Positions 44,632-54,092 are shown, numbered from the stretch's first letter. The stretch is DNA of 62,201 nucleotides from Gemmatimonadales bacterium (GCA_009840115.1 VXOJ01000008.1:1-62201); one strand, 5' to 3'. The notes: generated by a model not told the origin, from the sequence alone. Numbers and translations: made by a program.

Positions 44632-45218
44632 CCGGCGGCACTCCCGTCGCGGCCCGCTTCGCGGGGGCGCATGTCGATCACCGCGCCCCGCCGGTCCAGC
44701 TCGAAGTCGCAGCAGTCCATGAGTTGCCGCTTCAGCATCGCCCGCGCCCGCTGCACCCGCGATTTCATGCCGGAGACGCTCAGGCCCAGCCGCCGCGCCG
44801 CCTCGACCTGGCTCAATTCCTCGAAGTACGTCAGCAGGAGGGCCTCGGCGTATTTCGGCGGCAGTTCGAGCGCGAAGGGTAGCAGACAGGCCTCCAGATC
44901 CCGCCGCAGAGCCTCGTGGTCGCCGCCGTTCGAGCCCGGATCCGGCGCGCGGGCTTCGGCGCCCAGTTGCTCGAGGGTCCGCCGTTCGACGGACCGGCGC
45001 CGGTGATGGTCGGCGATCACGTTGGCGGCGACCCGGTAGGTCCAGGCGAGCGGATCCCGCGCCTCCGCGAGACTGTCCTGACGCTGCAGCAGCCGCAGGA
45101 AGATGTCGCCGGTCACATCATCGGCCCACGCCGGCTCGACGCGGCCGCCCACGTAGCGGCGCATGCGGCGCTGGAATTCGGACCAGGCCGGCAGGGCCCG
45201 CGACGTGGGTTCAGGCAC
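44628..45218 (-). CDS. ECF RNA polymerase sigma factor (SigZ-like)
   Basis: A 196-residue ECF sigma factor: region 2 in DVTGDIFLRLLQRQ and PLAWTYRVAANVIADHHRR, region 4 in LPPKYAEALLLTYFEELSQ and RLGLSVSGMKSRVQRARAML. The C-terminal extension DCCDFELDRRGAVIDMR has a vicinal Cys pair, as in SigZ-like factors, and may sense metal or thiol stress. No anti-sigma gene is adjacent, so sensing may be direct. It overlaps arsI upstream by 8 bp and the DadA-like gene downstream by 4 bp, placing it in one operon with them. Confidence 0.87.
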   Translation of the reverse strand: MPEPTSRALPAWSEFQRRMRRYVGGRVEPAWADDVTGDIFLRLLQRQDSLAEARDPLAWTYRVAANVIADHHRRRSVERRTLEQLGAEARAPDPGSNGGDHEALRRDLEACLLPFALELPPKYAEALLLTYFEELSQVEAARRLGLSVSGMKSRVQRARAMLKRQLMDCCDFELDRRGAVIDMRPREAGRDGSAAG

Positions 45219-45666
45219 AGCAGGTCCCGGATTCGTCGCTGCACGCGGCCGCTGAAGGCGCGGACGCCGCGGTCGCGGACGGGGCGATCAGCGCCTCGCC
45301 GTCCGGCGTGTCGTCCGTGACCCGGTACCACTCCCAGCGCAGGCCCTGCGGCTCGTCGGACCAGACCTTCGTCTGCGTCGCGTGACAGCACACCGTCTCT
45401 TCCTCGACCTCGCTGAGGATCCCGGCGGCCTCCAGCCGGTGTCCGGCCTCGTGGACCCGCGCGTCGTCGAACACTTCCACGCCCAGGTGGTTCACGCGCT
45501 CCGCCGCGTCCGGGTTCTCGAACAACACGAGCTTCAGAGGCGGCTCGTCGATGGCGAAGTTCGCGTAGCCGGCGCGGCGCTTGTGCGGCATGGCGCCGAA
45601 GAGCTTGCCGTAATAGTCCACCGCCTCGTCGATGTCTCGCACGTTGAGGGCAAGTTGCAGTCGCAT
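45211..45666 (-). CDS. arsI: ArsI/CadI-type VOC metalloenzyme (organoarsenical lyase-like)
   Basis: A 151-residue vicinal-oxygen-chelate protein. Matches to ArsI: LQLALNVRDIDEAVDYYGKL, LVLFENPDAAERVNHLGVEV with His60, the substrate-binding vicinal cysteines Cys93-Cys94 in ETVCCHATQTKVW, and the Glu in LRWEWY. ArsI breaks the carbon-arsenic bond of trivalent organoarsenicals with Fe(II) and oxygen; CadI relatives are cadmium-induced. The tail ACSDESGTCCA adds three more cysteines. GGAGG lies 7 bp upstream of ATG 45666. No arsR, arsM or arsB lies next to it. Confidence 0.86.
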   Translation of the reverse strand: MRLQLALNVRDIDEAVDYYGKLFGAMPHKRRAGYANFAIDEPPLKLVLFENPDAAERVNHLGVEVFDDARVHEAGHRLEAAGILSEVEEETVCCHATQTKVWSDEPQGLRWEWYRVTDDTPDGEALIAPSATAASAPSAAACSDESGTCCA

Positions 45667-45758
45667 GTCCGAAGCCTCCTTTGTCACTGTATGTCGGATC
45701 CCATCCTCCTTCCTCCGCCCCGTAAGACGAACGGGACATGGAAAGGACGCAGCCGAAG

Positions 45759-45773
45759 CGGACAACCTGTCCG
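45759..45773. promoter_or_regulatory. Inverted repeat in arsI/M20 divergent region
   Basis: CGGACA, a 3-nt spacer, then TGTCCG, lying 93 bp upstream of arsI and 122 bp upstream of the divergent M20 gene. The size and symmetry fit a repressor operator. The central CGGACAACC string recurs inside the inverted repeat upstream of copC. No other element of note is seen in this 228-bp gap. Confidence 0.3.
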
Positions 45774-45894
45774 TTGCCGACAGCGGCGGCGATGCACCAC
45801 GTTCCTTCGTCCGATCCCGGGATGCGGTTCCCGGGAGACCGCCCGGGCGCTCGACGGCGCGAATACGGGATCCGAACCGGAACAGGACTGGAGA

Positions 45895-47199
45895 ATGCGC
45901 ACACATCGAACCCTCTGCACGGTCTCGCTGCTCGCCGGAACGTTCGTCACGCCGCTGGCGGGGCAGGATTCCACCGTGGACGCGGCGGTCGACCGCGTGA
46001 TCGACCGGATCGTGGAGATGCGCCATCAGATCCACCAGTTCCCTGAACTCGGCAACCGCGAGTTCGAGACCGCCGCCATGGTCGCGGCCCATCTGCGTGA
46101 ACTGGGCTTCGACGAAGTCATCGAAGGGGTCGCGCACACCGGAGTCATCGGGATCCTGAAGGGGGGCCTCCCGGGCGACGTGGTCGCGGTGCGGGCGGAC
46201 ATGGACGCGCTCCCCGTCACCGAGAACACGGGGTATTCCTTCGCCTCCACGGTCCGCACCGAGTACGGCGGCCAGGAGGTCGGCGTGTCGCACGCCTGCG
46301 GCCACGACGTACACACCGCCGTGCAACTCGGCGTGGCTTCGGTCCTCGCCTCGATGCGCGACGAGATCCCGGGCACGATCAAGTTCATCTTCCAGCCTGC
46401 GGAGGAGGGCCCGCCCCCGGGCGAGGACGGCGGCGCTGACATGATGGTGCGGGAGGGGGCCCTGGAGGGCGTCGTTCCGACCGCCATCTTCGGGCTTCAC
46501 ACGTTCTCCTCGATGGACGTGGGGAAGCTGGGCTACACGCCCGGCCCCGCCTTCGCGGCCGTCGACCACTTCAAGATCCGGATCATCGGCCGGCAGGCGC
46601 ACGGCGCGCAGCCGCAGACGAGCATCGACCCCGTCGTGATGGCCTCGCAGGCCGTGACCGCCTTCCAGACGATCCGGTCGCGCAACCTCTCGCCGCTCGA
46701 GCCCAGCGTGGTCACCGTCGGCGTCATGCGGGGCGGCGAACGCTTCAACATCATTCCGCAGGAGATGTGGCTCGAGGGCACGGTCCGCACCTACAATCCG
46801 GACGTGCGGGACGCCGTCGAGCGGCGCATGGACGAGATCCTCGACGGCATCACCAGGGCCGGCGGCGGCAGCTACGTCCTCGACTACGACCGCGGCACGC
46901 CCGCGACGATCAACGACCGGGACCTCACCGCGGAGATGGCGCCGACGCTCGCGAAGATCGTCGGCGAGGAGAACGTCCTCGTGATCGATCCCACCATGGG
47001 GGGCGAGGACTTCGCCTACTTCGCGAACGAGGTGCCGGGGTTCTACTACCGGCTGGGTTCGGTGAACCCGGAACTCGGCTCCGGAGGGCACCACACGCCC
47101 GACTTTCGGGCGGATGACGCCTCGATCCCGATCGGCATGCGGGCGATGTCGAACCTGCTCCTCGACTACCTCAAGTCGCGGCGCCCCTCGACCGACTGA
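45895..47199 (+). CDS. Exported M20 amidohydrolase (hippurate hydrolase/AmhX-like)
   Basis: A 434-residue M20D-type amidohydrolase with a signal peptide ending at PLAGQ. Zinc and catalytic motifs: VRADMDALPVTE, VSHACGHDVHTA, FIFQPAEEGPPPGEDGGA, GLHTFSSMDVGKLG, and a C-terminal GGEDFAYFANEVPGFYY. Members remove acyl groups from N-acyl amino acids. It is shorter than, and not closely similar to, the AbgB-like enzyme at 9.2 kb. ATG 45895 has AGGA 7 bp upstream. Diverges from arsI across 228 bp. Confidence 0.9.
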   Translation: MRTHRTLCTVSLLAGTFVTPLAGQDSTVDAAVDRVIDRIVEMRHQIHQFPELGNREFETAAMVAAHLRELGFDEVIEGVAHTGVIGILKGGLPGDVVAVRADMDALPVTENTGYSFASTVRTEYGGQEVGVSHACGHDVHTAVQLGVASVLASMRDEIPGTIKFIFQPAEEGPPPGEDGGADMMVREGALEGVVPTAIFGLHTFSSMDVGKLGYTPGPAFAAVDHFKIRIIGRQAHGAQPQTSIDPVVMASQAVTAFQTIRSRNLSPLEPSVVTVGVMRGGERFNIIPQEMWLEGTVRTYNPDVRDAVERRMDEILDGITRAGGGSYVLDYDRGTPATINDRDLTAEMAPTLAKIVGEENVLVIDPTMGGEDFAYFANEVPGFYYRLGSVNPELGSGGHHTPDFRADDASIPIGMRAMSNLLLDYLKSRRPSTD

Positions 47200-47236
47200 C
47201 CGTCGGCGCCGCGGGAGGCCGGGAGCGGCAGGGGGT

Positions 47237-48970
47237 TTACGGTTCGACGAGCACGTCGCGCCACGCGAGGCGCGTCACCAATTCGAGTTCCACGCCCTCG
47301 TCCGCTCCCCGCGGCCGCAGGACGACCCCCTCGCCGAGGGGGACGCCGCAGATCGCAAACCTGCCCCGCTCGTCCGACACTCCGCCGGCGTATTCGGACT
47401 GTTCCGACACGACGGCGGTCCGCGCCGTGCCCTGGAGACGGCGCACGCGCCACACGACTTCGACCTCGATGTCCGGCAGCGGGAGCCCCGTGTCGGCATC
47501 GCGCGCGAACCCGACCACGGCGCCCGCACTCCCGTAGGGCGACGAACCCGGGCAGATACGCGCGAAGAGCGCGTCGCCGGACGGCGTCCACAGCTCCAGC
47601 GGATCGCTCGTCCGATCCTCGACGACCACGCGGGTCTCGTTGAGCCGCACTCCCGCGGCCTGGAGTCTCGGGTGGTCAACGCCCAGCGCGTAGACGCCAT
47701 CCGGCAGCCCCGCCACCTGGAAGCCGCCCGCCTGGTCCGTGACCGCGCTGAACGGGACGTCCGCGGCATGCGGCCGGGGCAGGAAGGCCGCGGCGTCGTC
47801 CCAGTCCCGGACGACGATTTCCGCGCCCGCGAGCGGCTCGCCGCTCACGCTGTCCCGCAGCACGCCCGTGACCGCGCCCTCGCCCACCTCGAACGCGACG
47901 CCGCCCGCGAAGGCGTCCGTCACCGTGCCTCCCGCCTGGCGATAGCCGACGAGCACCGGATCCGGACGAGCGGAGAGACCCGCCCTGAAGCGTGTACTGC
48001 GGCTCCCGATCGGGAACCGCACCCACCAGTCGCGGACGTAGAACGGACCGTCCGGCAGGCGGTCGAAGGTGAGATCGGCGCCGATGTACCGCCGTTGCGC
48101 GTTTCGCGGCATCGGGACGTTGCGATACCGGATCTGCACGCGGCGGAGTTCCGCGCTCTCCTCGGCGAGCCAGACGGTGCCCTCGATGTCGATCACGCGG
48201 CGCCCCCGCCGCGGGCGGAACGTGATGCCGAGCATCGGCTCGCCGTCGACCTCGTCGCGTTCCAGTCCGAAGCACTGCGTGTCCCGGAACTCCGGCGACA
48301 GCAGCACCGTCGCGTCCGGCGCGTAGAAGACGGCGGAGTCCGCGTCCACGCGCGCGTAGCCGGATGTCGTGAGTTGGCCGGCCGGCAGGCTCCGGAACGG
48401 GGGCAGTCGAACGTGCCGCCGCGTGCGGCTCTCCGCCTCCAGCGTCGTGAGATGGCGCGGGTCGAGCGTGCGCTGGTATTCCCGGAGGGTGAACGTGAGT
48501 TCGCCCCGGCCCTCCGCCCACACCGCGGTCTCGAGCGCCTTGCGCGCCTCCTCCCAGACCGTGGCGAGGGCGGCCCCCTCGCTCGGATCGTCCAGGCAGG
48601 ATCCGGTGACCTCGACGCGCAGGTCGCCGAGCCGGACGGGGTCCGGCGGGACCTCCACCGCGATCGTGAGCGGCTGCCCGGCCGTCACCTCGTAGGGCTC
48701 CGTAACCCAGTTGGCGTATCCGATACGCTCCACCCGGATCCGATACCGGCCGGGGCCGGGCGCGGTGAACGAGAAGATTCCATCGGCCGCCGTGAAGTCG
48801 GCTTCCACGGCGTTGCCGTCGCTGTTCAGCAGGCTGATGAAGCCGCCCGCGATGGGCCGGCCGCCATCGGTCTCGCGCACGGTTCCGCTGATCCGCTGTC
48901 CCGCGGCGGGCGCCGCGACCCCGGCCGAGAGCGCGGCCACCACGAGTCCGACGAGAAGGCGACGACTCAT
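47237..48970 (-). CDS. Secreted carboxypeptidase-regulatory-like domain protein
   Basis: A 577-residue exported protein. After the signal peptide come a carboxypeptidase-regulatory-like (CarboxypepD_reg) domain at about 25-115 (ISGTVRETDGGRPIAGGFIS), a central beta-rich domain of unknown type at about 120-375, and two further regulatory-like domains near residues 385-470 and 485-560 (VTGVLRDSVSGEPLAGAEI and VGFARDADTGLPLPDIEVE). There is no plug or barrel, so it is not a TonB receptor. Starts 7 bp after the PQQ dehydrogenase stop and is probably co-transcribed. Confidence 0.8.
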   Translation of the reverse strand: MSRRLLVGLVVAALSAGVAAPAAGQRISGTVRETDGGRPIAGGFISLLNSDGNAVEADFTAADGIFSFTAPGPGRYRIRVERIGYANWVTEPYEVTAGQPLTIAVEVPPDPVRLGDLRVEVTGSCLDDPSEGAALATVWEEARKALETAVWAEGRGELTFTLREYQRTLDPRHLTTLEAESRTRRHVRLPPFRSLPAGQLTTSGYARVDADSAVFYAPDATVLLSPEFRDTQCFGLERDEVDGEPMLGITFRPRRGRRVIDIEGTVWLAEESAELRRVQIRYRNVPMPRNAQRRYIGADLTFDRLPDGPFYVRDWWVRFPIGSRSTRFRAGLSARPDPVLVGYRQAGGTVTDAFAGGVAFEVGEGAVTGVLRDSVSGEPLAGAEIVVRDWDDAAAFLPRPHAADVPFSAVTDQAGGFQVAGLPDGVYALGVDHPRLQAAGVRLNETRVVVEDRTSDPLELWTPSGDALFARICPGSSPYGSAGAVVGFARDADTGLPLPDIEVEVVWRVRRLQGTARTAVVSEQSEYAGGVSDERGRFAICGVPLGEGVVLRPRGADEGVELELVTRLAWRDVLVEP

Positions 48971-48977
48971 GCGCGCG

Positions 48978-50993
48978 TCAGTCGGCGAGGCGCAGCGCCA
49001 TCAGCGTGTTGGGAGCCTGGATCACGACGTGCTGCCGGCCTTCGTGCATGTAGGTCATCATCCCGTACCGCGGCAGCGCCGGCAGCTCCACCTGCCCGAG
49101 CCGCTCGCCCGTCGCCTTGTCCACGGCGAACAGGTAGGACGTCCCGTCGCTCCCCTCCCCCGTGTACATGAGCAGGGTGCTCGTGACGATCTGCGCCGCC
49201 TGCCGCCCCGTGCCCGTGTTCGGGATGTCCATGCCCTGGAGCGCGTCGTGCTCGAGCACGCTGTTCGGCGTGTCGCCCACAGGGATCCACCACAGGTGCT
49301 CGCCCGTGTTCATGTCGATCGCCGTGATCCGGCTGTACGGCGGCTTGAAGAGCGGGAGACCCTGCACCCGCCGAACCCCCGCGAACCCGCCGACCGCGAA
49401 CTTCGTGATCGTCGTTCCCGTCTGCGCGGGCTCCCGGGCATCGCGCTCCTCCCCCGGCACCATGATCCGCGACCCGCACCCCTTCTGCGACGTCACGTAG
49501 AGGATGCCCGTCGCCGGATCCGCCGCCGGCGTCCCGTCGATGTTCGTTCCCCCCACATCTCCCGGACACCACATCGACGCCAACTTGCCGAGGTCGTTGT
49601 CCCGGTGCAGCGGCGGCGTGAACAGCGGCCCGATCACGTAGTCATCGAGCGCCTCGATCGCGGCCTCCCGCAACTCCGGCGTGAAGTCGATCAGGTCGTC
49701 GTGCGTCAGCCCCTGCATGTCATACGGCGCCGGCCACGTCGGGAACGGCTGCGTCGGCGAGAGCGCCTCGCCCGGCATGAGCCCCTCCGGCACCGGCCGC
49801 TCCTCGATGGGCCAGATCGGCTCGCCCGTCGCGCGGTTGAAGGTGTACGCGAAGGCCTGCTTGGTGACCTGCACGACCGCCGGTACGTCCTCGCCATCCA
49901 CCGTCACATCCATCAGCACCGGGATCTGCGGCGTGTCGTAGTTCCATATGTCGTGGTGCACGAGCTGATAGTGCCAAACCCGTTCTCCCGTCTGCACATC
50001 GAGCGCGATCAGGCTCGTCGAGAACAGGTTGTCTCCCGGCCGGAAGCCGCCCCAGAAGTCCATCGTGGCCCCGTTCGTGGGGATGTAGACGATCCCCCGC
50101 TCCTCGTCCGCCGAAAGCGGCGCCCACGAGGAGATGTCGCCGGTCCACTCCCAGGCGTCGTTCTCCCACGTCTCGTGACCGAACTCGCCCGGCCCCGGGA
50201 GGACGTTGAACTTCCACATGAAGTCGCCCGTGCGGGCGTCGTAGCCGAGGATGTCGCCCGGCACGTTCTCGCGCCGCGACTGGTTGTAGCCCTGCTCGGC
50301 GGAGTTCCCGATCACGATCACGCCGTTCACGACGATCGGGGGCGACGAACTCGTGATGTAGCCGGTCTCGAGCGGGATGCCGTAGTACGGGTCGAACTCG
50401 TGTCCGAGCCCCGCGAGCAGGTCGACGACCCCGGACGCCGGGAAGCCCGGCACGTCCACGGGCCCGCCGAAGCCCTCCACGTGCTCGCCCGTGTCGGCCC
50501 ACAGCGCGTGCAGGAAGAAGGCGGGACTCACCATGTAGACGACCGCGCGCCCGCCGATCTCGCCGTACGCGACGCCCTTCCCGTGGTTCTTCCGCATCGA
50601 GTACTCCCAGCGGAAGGTCTCGGGCTCGACGTACTCCCAGATCTTGTCCCCGGTGCCGGCGTCGATCGCGTACGTGTGCCGCTTCTCGCCCGCCACGGAG
50701 ATGAGCATCCCGTCCACGTAGATCGGCGTGGCGCGCGCGTTCACGGCCGGGTAGTCCGACCCGTCCCAGACCCAGGCGACCTCGAGATTCTCGAAGTTCT
50801 CCGCGTCGATCTGGTCGAGAGACGAGTAGCGCTGGCCCATGTCATTGCCGGCGATGTTCTTCCACTCGGCGCCGTTCGCGGCGTTTCCGCCGCCCTCGGC
50901 GCAGCCCGCGACGGCGACGCCGAGCGCGAGCAGGAGGGAGATGAAGCGGAACGTGGACGGCGGCGCGTGGCGTGTTGAGCGCGCTCTGCTCAT
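48978..50993 (-). CDS. PQQ-dependent dehydrogenase-like lipoprotein
   Basis: A 671-residue quinoprotein homologue with a lipobox (VAGC). Eight-bladed propeller W-motif blades are spread through the sequence (TYAIDAGTGDKIWEY, LGYDARTGDFMWKF, IALDVQTGERVWHY, ITAIDMNTGEHLWW), together with QRYSSLDQID and HHDIWNYD found in membrane glucose/quinate-type dehydrogenases. It should oxidise a sugar or alcohol in the periplasm using PQQ. No cytochrome c domain is fused and no PQQ synthesis genes are here. AGAGG lies about 9 bp before ATG 50993. Confidence 0.88.
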   Translation of the reverse strand: MSRARSTRHAPPSTFRFISLLLALGVAVAGCAEGGGNAANGAEWKNIAGNDMGQRYSSLDQIDAENFENLEVAWVWDGSDYPAVNARATPIYVDGMLISVAGEKRHTYAIDAGTGDKIWEYVEPETFRWEYSMRKNHGKGVAYGEIGGRAVVYMVSPAFFLHALWADTGEHVEGFGGPVDVPGFPASGVVDLLAGLGHEFDPYYGIPLETGYITSSSPPIVVNGVIVIGNSAEQGYNQSRRENVPGDILGYDARTGDFMWKFNVLPGPGEFGHETWENDAWEWTGDISSWAPLSADEERGIVYIPTNGATMDFWGGFRPGDNLFSTSLIALDVQTGERVWHYQLVHHDIWNYDTPQIPVLMDVTVDGEDVPAVVQVTKQAFAYTFNRATGEPIWPIEERPVPEGLMPGEALSPTQPFPTWPAPYDMQGLTHDDLIDFTPELREAAIEALDDYVIGPLFTPPLHRDNDLGKLASMWCPGDVGGTNIDGTPAADPATGILYVTSQKGCGSRIMVPGEERDAREPAQTGTTITKFAVGGFAGVRRVQGLPLFKPPYSRITAIDMNTGEHLWWIPVGDTPNSVLEHDALQGMDIPNTGTGRQAAQIVTSTLLMYTGEGSDGTSYLFAVDKATGERLGQVELPALPRYGMMTYMHEGRQHVVIQAPNTLMALRLAD

Positions 50994-51111
50994 CGCAAAA
51001 ACCTCTCAATAGGAGTGGGACCGTCGACTGTCGACGCGGCCGTGTACGGGCGGCGGCACACGAGGGGGGAACCTGAGACGCACCCGATCCGAAGGTCAAG
51101 CGAGCAAAAGA

Positions 51112-51147
51112 CAAGCCCTCCCCGGGAATCGCTCCGGGGAGGGCTTG
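51112..51147 (-). terminator. Rho-independent terminator of the His-rich lipoprotein gene
   Basis: A perfect 14-bp stem (CAAGCCCTCCCCGG and complement) with an 8-nt loop, 11 bp past the stop of the His-rich lipoprotein gene. On the minus strand it is followed by a T-rich TCTTTTGCT stretch. It insulates the metal cluster from the PQQ dehydrogenase gene downstream. Confidence 0.82.
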
Positions 51148-51158
51148 CCTGGTCGTGC

Positions 51159-51638
51159 CTAGTGTTCGTGCACGTGCACGTGGAGGGGCGCGGTCACGAA
51201 GTCCGCGTGTCCCGACCCGACCGCGCCATGCATGAGGCTGAAGGTCAGCTCGGTATCACCTTCCGCGACTCCGTGCAGGTGTCCTCCGAACTCGCCGGGA
51301 GTATCCTGCTCGAATTCGGCGATGGACTCGTTCGCGACGTCCACCCGCAGATAGAAATCATCATCGAGCGAGACCGCGTGCCCGTCGTGGTCGACGAACT
51401 GCACGCCGATGTGGGCGGTCTCCTCGCCCGGCTCGACCTCCAGTTCTCCGGTCCACGCCCCAGAGTCTCCATCATAGGACGCGACGGTCTGGCCGCTCAG
51501 CGACAGGGTCACGCCCTCGACTTCTCCGGCGTGATCGTCGTGGTCGGGGTCCATGGGATCGTCGCCGCCGCAGGCGCCAAGGACCAGCAGTCCCGCGGTC
51601 ACCAGGGCGAATGTCAGTTTCGGCTGAAGATGTCTCAT
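51159..51638 (-). CDS. Histidine-rich metal-binding lipoprotein
   Basis: A 159-residue lipoprotein (lipobox LGAC). Right after the lipid anchor is an Asp/His cluster (DPMDPDHDDHAGE), there is a central FVDHDGHAV and GGHLHG, and the C-terminus is a HVHVHEH tail; a beta-sandwich-like domain lies between. This is the profile of a periplasmic or surface metal chaperone, most likely for zinc or copper. It lies 78 bp downstream of the TonB receptor and ends at a strong terminator, so it is the last gene of the metal operon. Confidence 0.78.
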   Translation of the reverse strand: MRHLQPKLTFALVTAGLLVLGACGGDDPMDPDHDDHAGEVEGVTLSLSGQTVASYDGDSGAWTGELEVEPGEETAHIGVQFVDHDGHAVSLDDDFYLRVDVANESIAEFEQDTPGEFGGHLHGVAEGDTELTFSLMHGAVGSGHADFVTAPLHVHVHEH

Positions 51639-51716
51639 TCTTGTTCACCTCGTTCTGTTGCTGTTCCGGTCGCTCCCGTCACAGGCCTCTCCGCATTCGG
51701 CTCCGGATGGCCCGCG

Positions 51717-53933
51717 CTAGAAGACAACGCGATAGGCCACGGTGATGGATCTCCCCGCTTCGGGCATGATCTCCTTCACGCGCGACAGGTGGTTTCTGTA
51801 CACTGCATTGCCAAGGTTCTCTCCCCGTACGGTGATCACGTTCAGCCGCCCCATGACCGTGATCCGCAGTCCGGCGGAGAGATCGAAAACGGCATACCCA
51901 TCGGTCGGGGTCTCGAAGGCCCCCGTCCGGTTCTGGCGGGTCGCAACCCGCGTTTCGGCTTCGACGAACCAGTTGCGAGGCGCGTAGCCGATGGCGAAAC
52001 GCCCCTGCAGCGGCGGGATCAGCGGAAGCGGTTCGTCCGTCGCTTCGATCCTGCCCTGGACGTACGAAGCCACGGCCTCCAAGGTCAGATCTCCGACCGG
52101 CGCCCATTCGAGCGCGCTCTCGAAACCCGTCAGCACCGCGTCTTCCCCCTGGAACTGGAAGATCGGCAGGCGCACGCGACTCAGCTCCCCCGTTTCGAGC
52201 GGGAAGACGTAGTCCGCGATGGCGTTGTGGAACCACGATATCTCGGCGTTCAGCCGGTCCCCCGTAAGGCGCGCGAACAGGTCGATCCCGGTCCCGCGCT
52301 CCGTCTCGAGCGATGGATTCCCCACCTCGAAAGCGTACGCCGCCAGGTGGGGACCCTCCGAAAAAAGTTCGTTGACGCTTGGGGTACGGAAGGCCCGCGC
52401 CACGGAAGCGCCCACCGTGAAGCTCGGCGTGAGCTGCGCGAGGGCCCCCAGGGATCCGGATACCGCACCGAACGACCTCTCCCGGATGTGGCCGATATCG
52501 GATGACGGGTCTTCGCGGTCGGGCCGCACGCGTACCCAGTCGTAGCGGAGGCCCGCTTCCAGGCGTATCGGATTCAGATCGACCTCCTCCAGCGCGAATA
52601 CGGCGAAGGAGGCCTGCGTGGAGTTCGGCGTGAAGAGCGAGCCTCCGAATCCGAAATCCTCCCAGGAAGCCCGCGTTCCGACGCCTCCCGACGAAAACGG
52701 GCCCAGGCCGCGGTGGCGGGCGAGGACCTCGCCGCTCACGGTCTGGCGCTCGAAGAGCGTTCCCAGGATGTCGGGGGGCTCGATCTCCCTGTGCTCGTAC
52801 CACGTATGCCCCGCGTCGATCTCGACGCTCTCGAAGGCACCCGAGGGCCTCAGCACGCTGCGCAGCCTGGTCGCGGTCCGCTGCATCTCGACCCGCACCC
52901 CCGCCTCGTGACCTCCGACGAACCCTCCGGGGATGCCGTAGTCGTTGCCGTAGTAGCGAAACGTCGCGCCGGCATGACCCCAATCGTCCACCCAGGAGGT
53001 CCCGCCGGAAATCTCCCGAACATCCGTGCTCGTATTCTGCAGGGGCCCGACCGGCGTCTTCAGGTCGCCGCTGCTGCGGAGCCCGAGCTCCAGCCGCACG
53101 GGAATGCGGTCCGTCAGGCCATACGTGAGATGCAGGCTCCCGCTCGCCGCATTGCTGACGGTCTGTCCCTGCAGGGTGAACGCGCCGGTAAGGTGGTGCG
53201 GTACGGAGGAGGGCACGTCATCCCGGACGACGTTGATGACGCCCCCCAGCGCGTTGCTGCCGTAGAGAATCGCGCCCGGCCCGCGGATCACCTCGACGCG
53301 GCGCGCGGACGACGGATCGATCGCCGTGGCGTGGTCGGGACCGCTCGCGAACTCGTCGCCGACCCGTTCCCCATCCTCGAGCATCAGAATGCGATCTCCG
53401 CTGAGGCCTCGGATCACGGGGTGCACGGAGCTGGGCCCCATGCTGCTCACCGCGAGTCCGGGCTCGGAGGACAGCGTTTCCGCCAGGGTTCCGGCCAACC
53501 GACGCTGCAGATCCTCCCCCGCGAATACGCTGGTCGGGCGCAGCACTTCGTTCGCCACGCGGGCCACGACGGACCCCGTGACGACGAGGTCCGGCAGGGA
53601 GATGGGATGGGCTTCCATCTCCACCACCACGATCTCTTCCCGCGACGCATCGACTTCCAGCGAGACCGTGCGGTAACCCAGGCGTTCGATCCGCACCGTG
53701 TAGACCCGCGGCCCCGGCACCGGGACATGAAACGTGCCGTCCCCGTGCGAGACCGCTGTCCGACCCGACGCAGCGATGGAGATCAGGGCGCCGGCGAGAG
53801 GCTCGTCGGAGTCGGCATCGCGAACGACGCCCTCGATCTCGCCCGGGTGCTCAACCTGCGCGGACGAGCCGGTGGCTCCAACAGCCATTGCCAATGCGGC
53901 CGTGATGAGACCGGCCAGACGCCTTATCACCAT
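51717..53933 (-). CDS. TonB-dependent receptor, ZnuD-like metal receptor
   Basis: A 738-residue outer-membrane receptor: signal peptide, a carboxypeptidase-regulatory-like domain (about 30-110), plug domain (about 115-225) with IRGLSGDRILMLEDG and VEVIRGPGAILYGSNALGG, then a 22-strand barrel ending in the aromatic AYRVVF. The plug sequence ERVGDEFASGPDHA resembles zinc/heavy-metal receptors of the ZnuD type rather than siderophore or vitamin B12 receptors. With the His-rich lipoprotein it points to metal uptake. ATG 53933 has AAGG 8 bp upstream. I looked for a cobalamin riboswitch upstream and saw none. Confidence 0.87.
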   Translation of the reverse strand: MVIRRLAGLITAALAMAVGATGSSAQVEHPGEIEGVVRDADSDEPLAGALISIAASGRTAVSHGDGTFHVPVPGPRVYTVRIERLGYRTVSLEVDASREEIVVVEMEAHPISLPDLVVTGSVVARVANEVLRPTSVFAGEDLQRRLAGTLAETLSSEPGLAVSSMGPSSVHPVIRGLSGDRILMLEDGERVGDEFASGPDHATAIDPSSARRVEVIRGPGAILYGSNALGGVINVVRDDVPSSVPHHLTGAFTLQGQTVSNAASGSLHLTYGLTDRIPVRLELGLRSSGDLKTPVGPLQNTSTDVREISGGTSWVDDWGHAGATFRYYGNDYGIPGGFVGGHEAGVRVEMQRTATRLRSVLRPSGAFESVEIDAGHTWYEHREIEPPDILGTLFERQTVSGEVLARHRGLGPFSSGGVGTRASWEDFGFGGSLFTPNSTQASFAVFALEEVDLNPIRLEAGLRYDWVRVRPDREDPSSDIGHIRERSFGAVSGSLGALAQLTPSFTVGASVARAFRTPSVNELFSEGPHLAAYAFEVGNPSLETERGTGIDLFARLTGDRLNAEISWFHNAIADYVFPLETGELSRVRLPIFQFQGEDAVLTGFESALEWAPVGDLTLEAVASYVQGRIEATDEPLPLIPPLQGRFAIGYAPRNWFVEAETRVATRQNRTGAFETPTDGYAVFDLSAGLRITVMGRLNVITVRGENLGNAVYRNHLSRVKEIMPEAGRSITVAYRVVF

Positions 53934-54092
53934 GGACAGCCTTCTTCGAGACGCGCCGGCGACCGCTCCTGCTCGAGGAGCGCCGTGCGCCTCGCTGAAA
54001 CGCTTCAGCGGGTAACGTGTGTTTCGGGAGACGAGCGATCCGCCTCCCACGGAGCGGTCGGGGGGCTTCCGGGACGACGGCCCGGCAGCGGG

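Noticed and set aside
53934..54092. Cobalamin riboswitch upstream of the TonB receptor
   Set aside because: No B12-box or conserved core could be found on the minus strand here or in 54450-54692, and the receptor plug looks metal-type.
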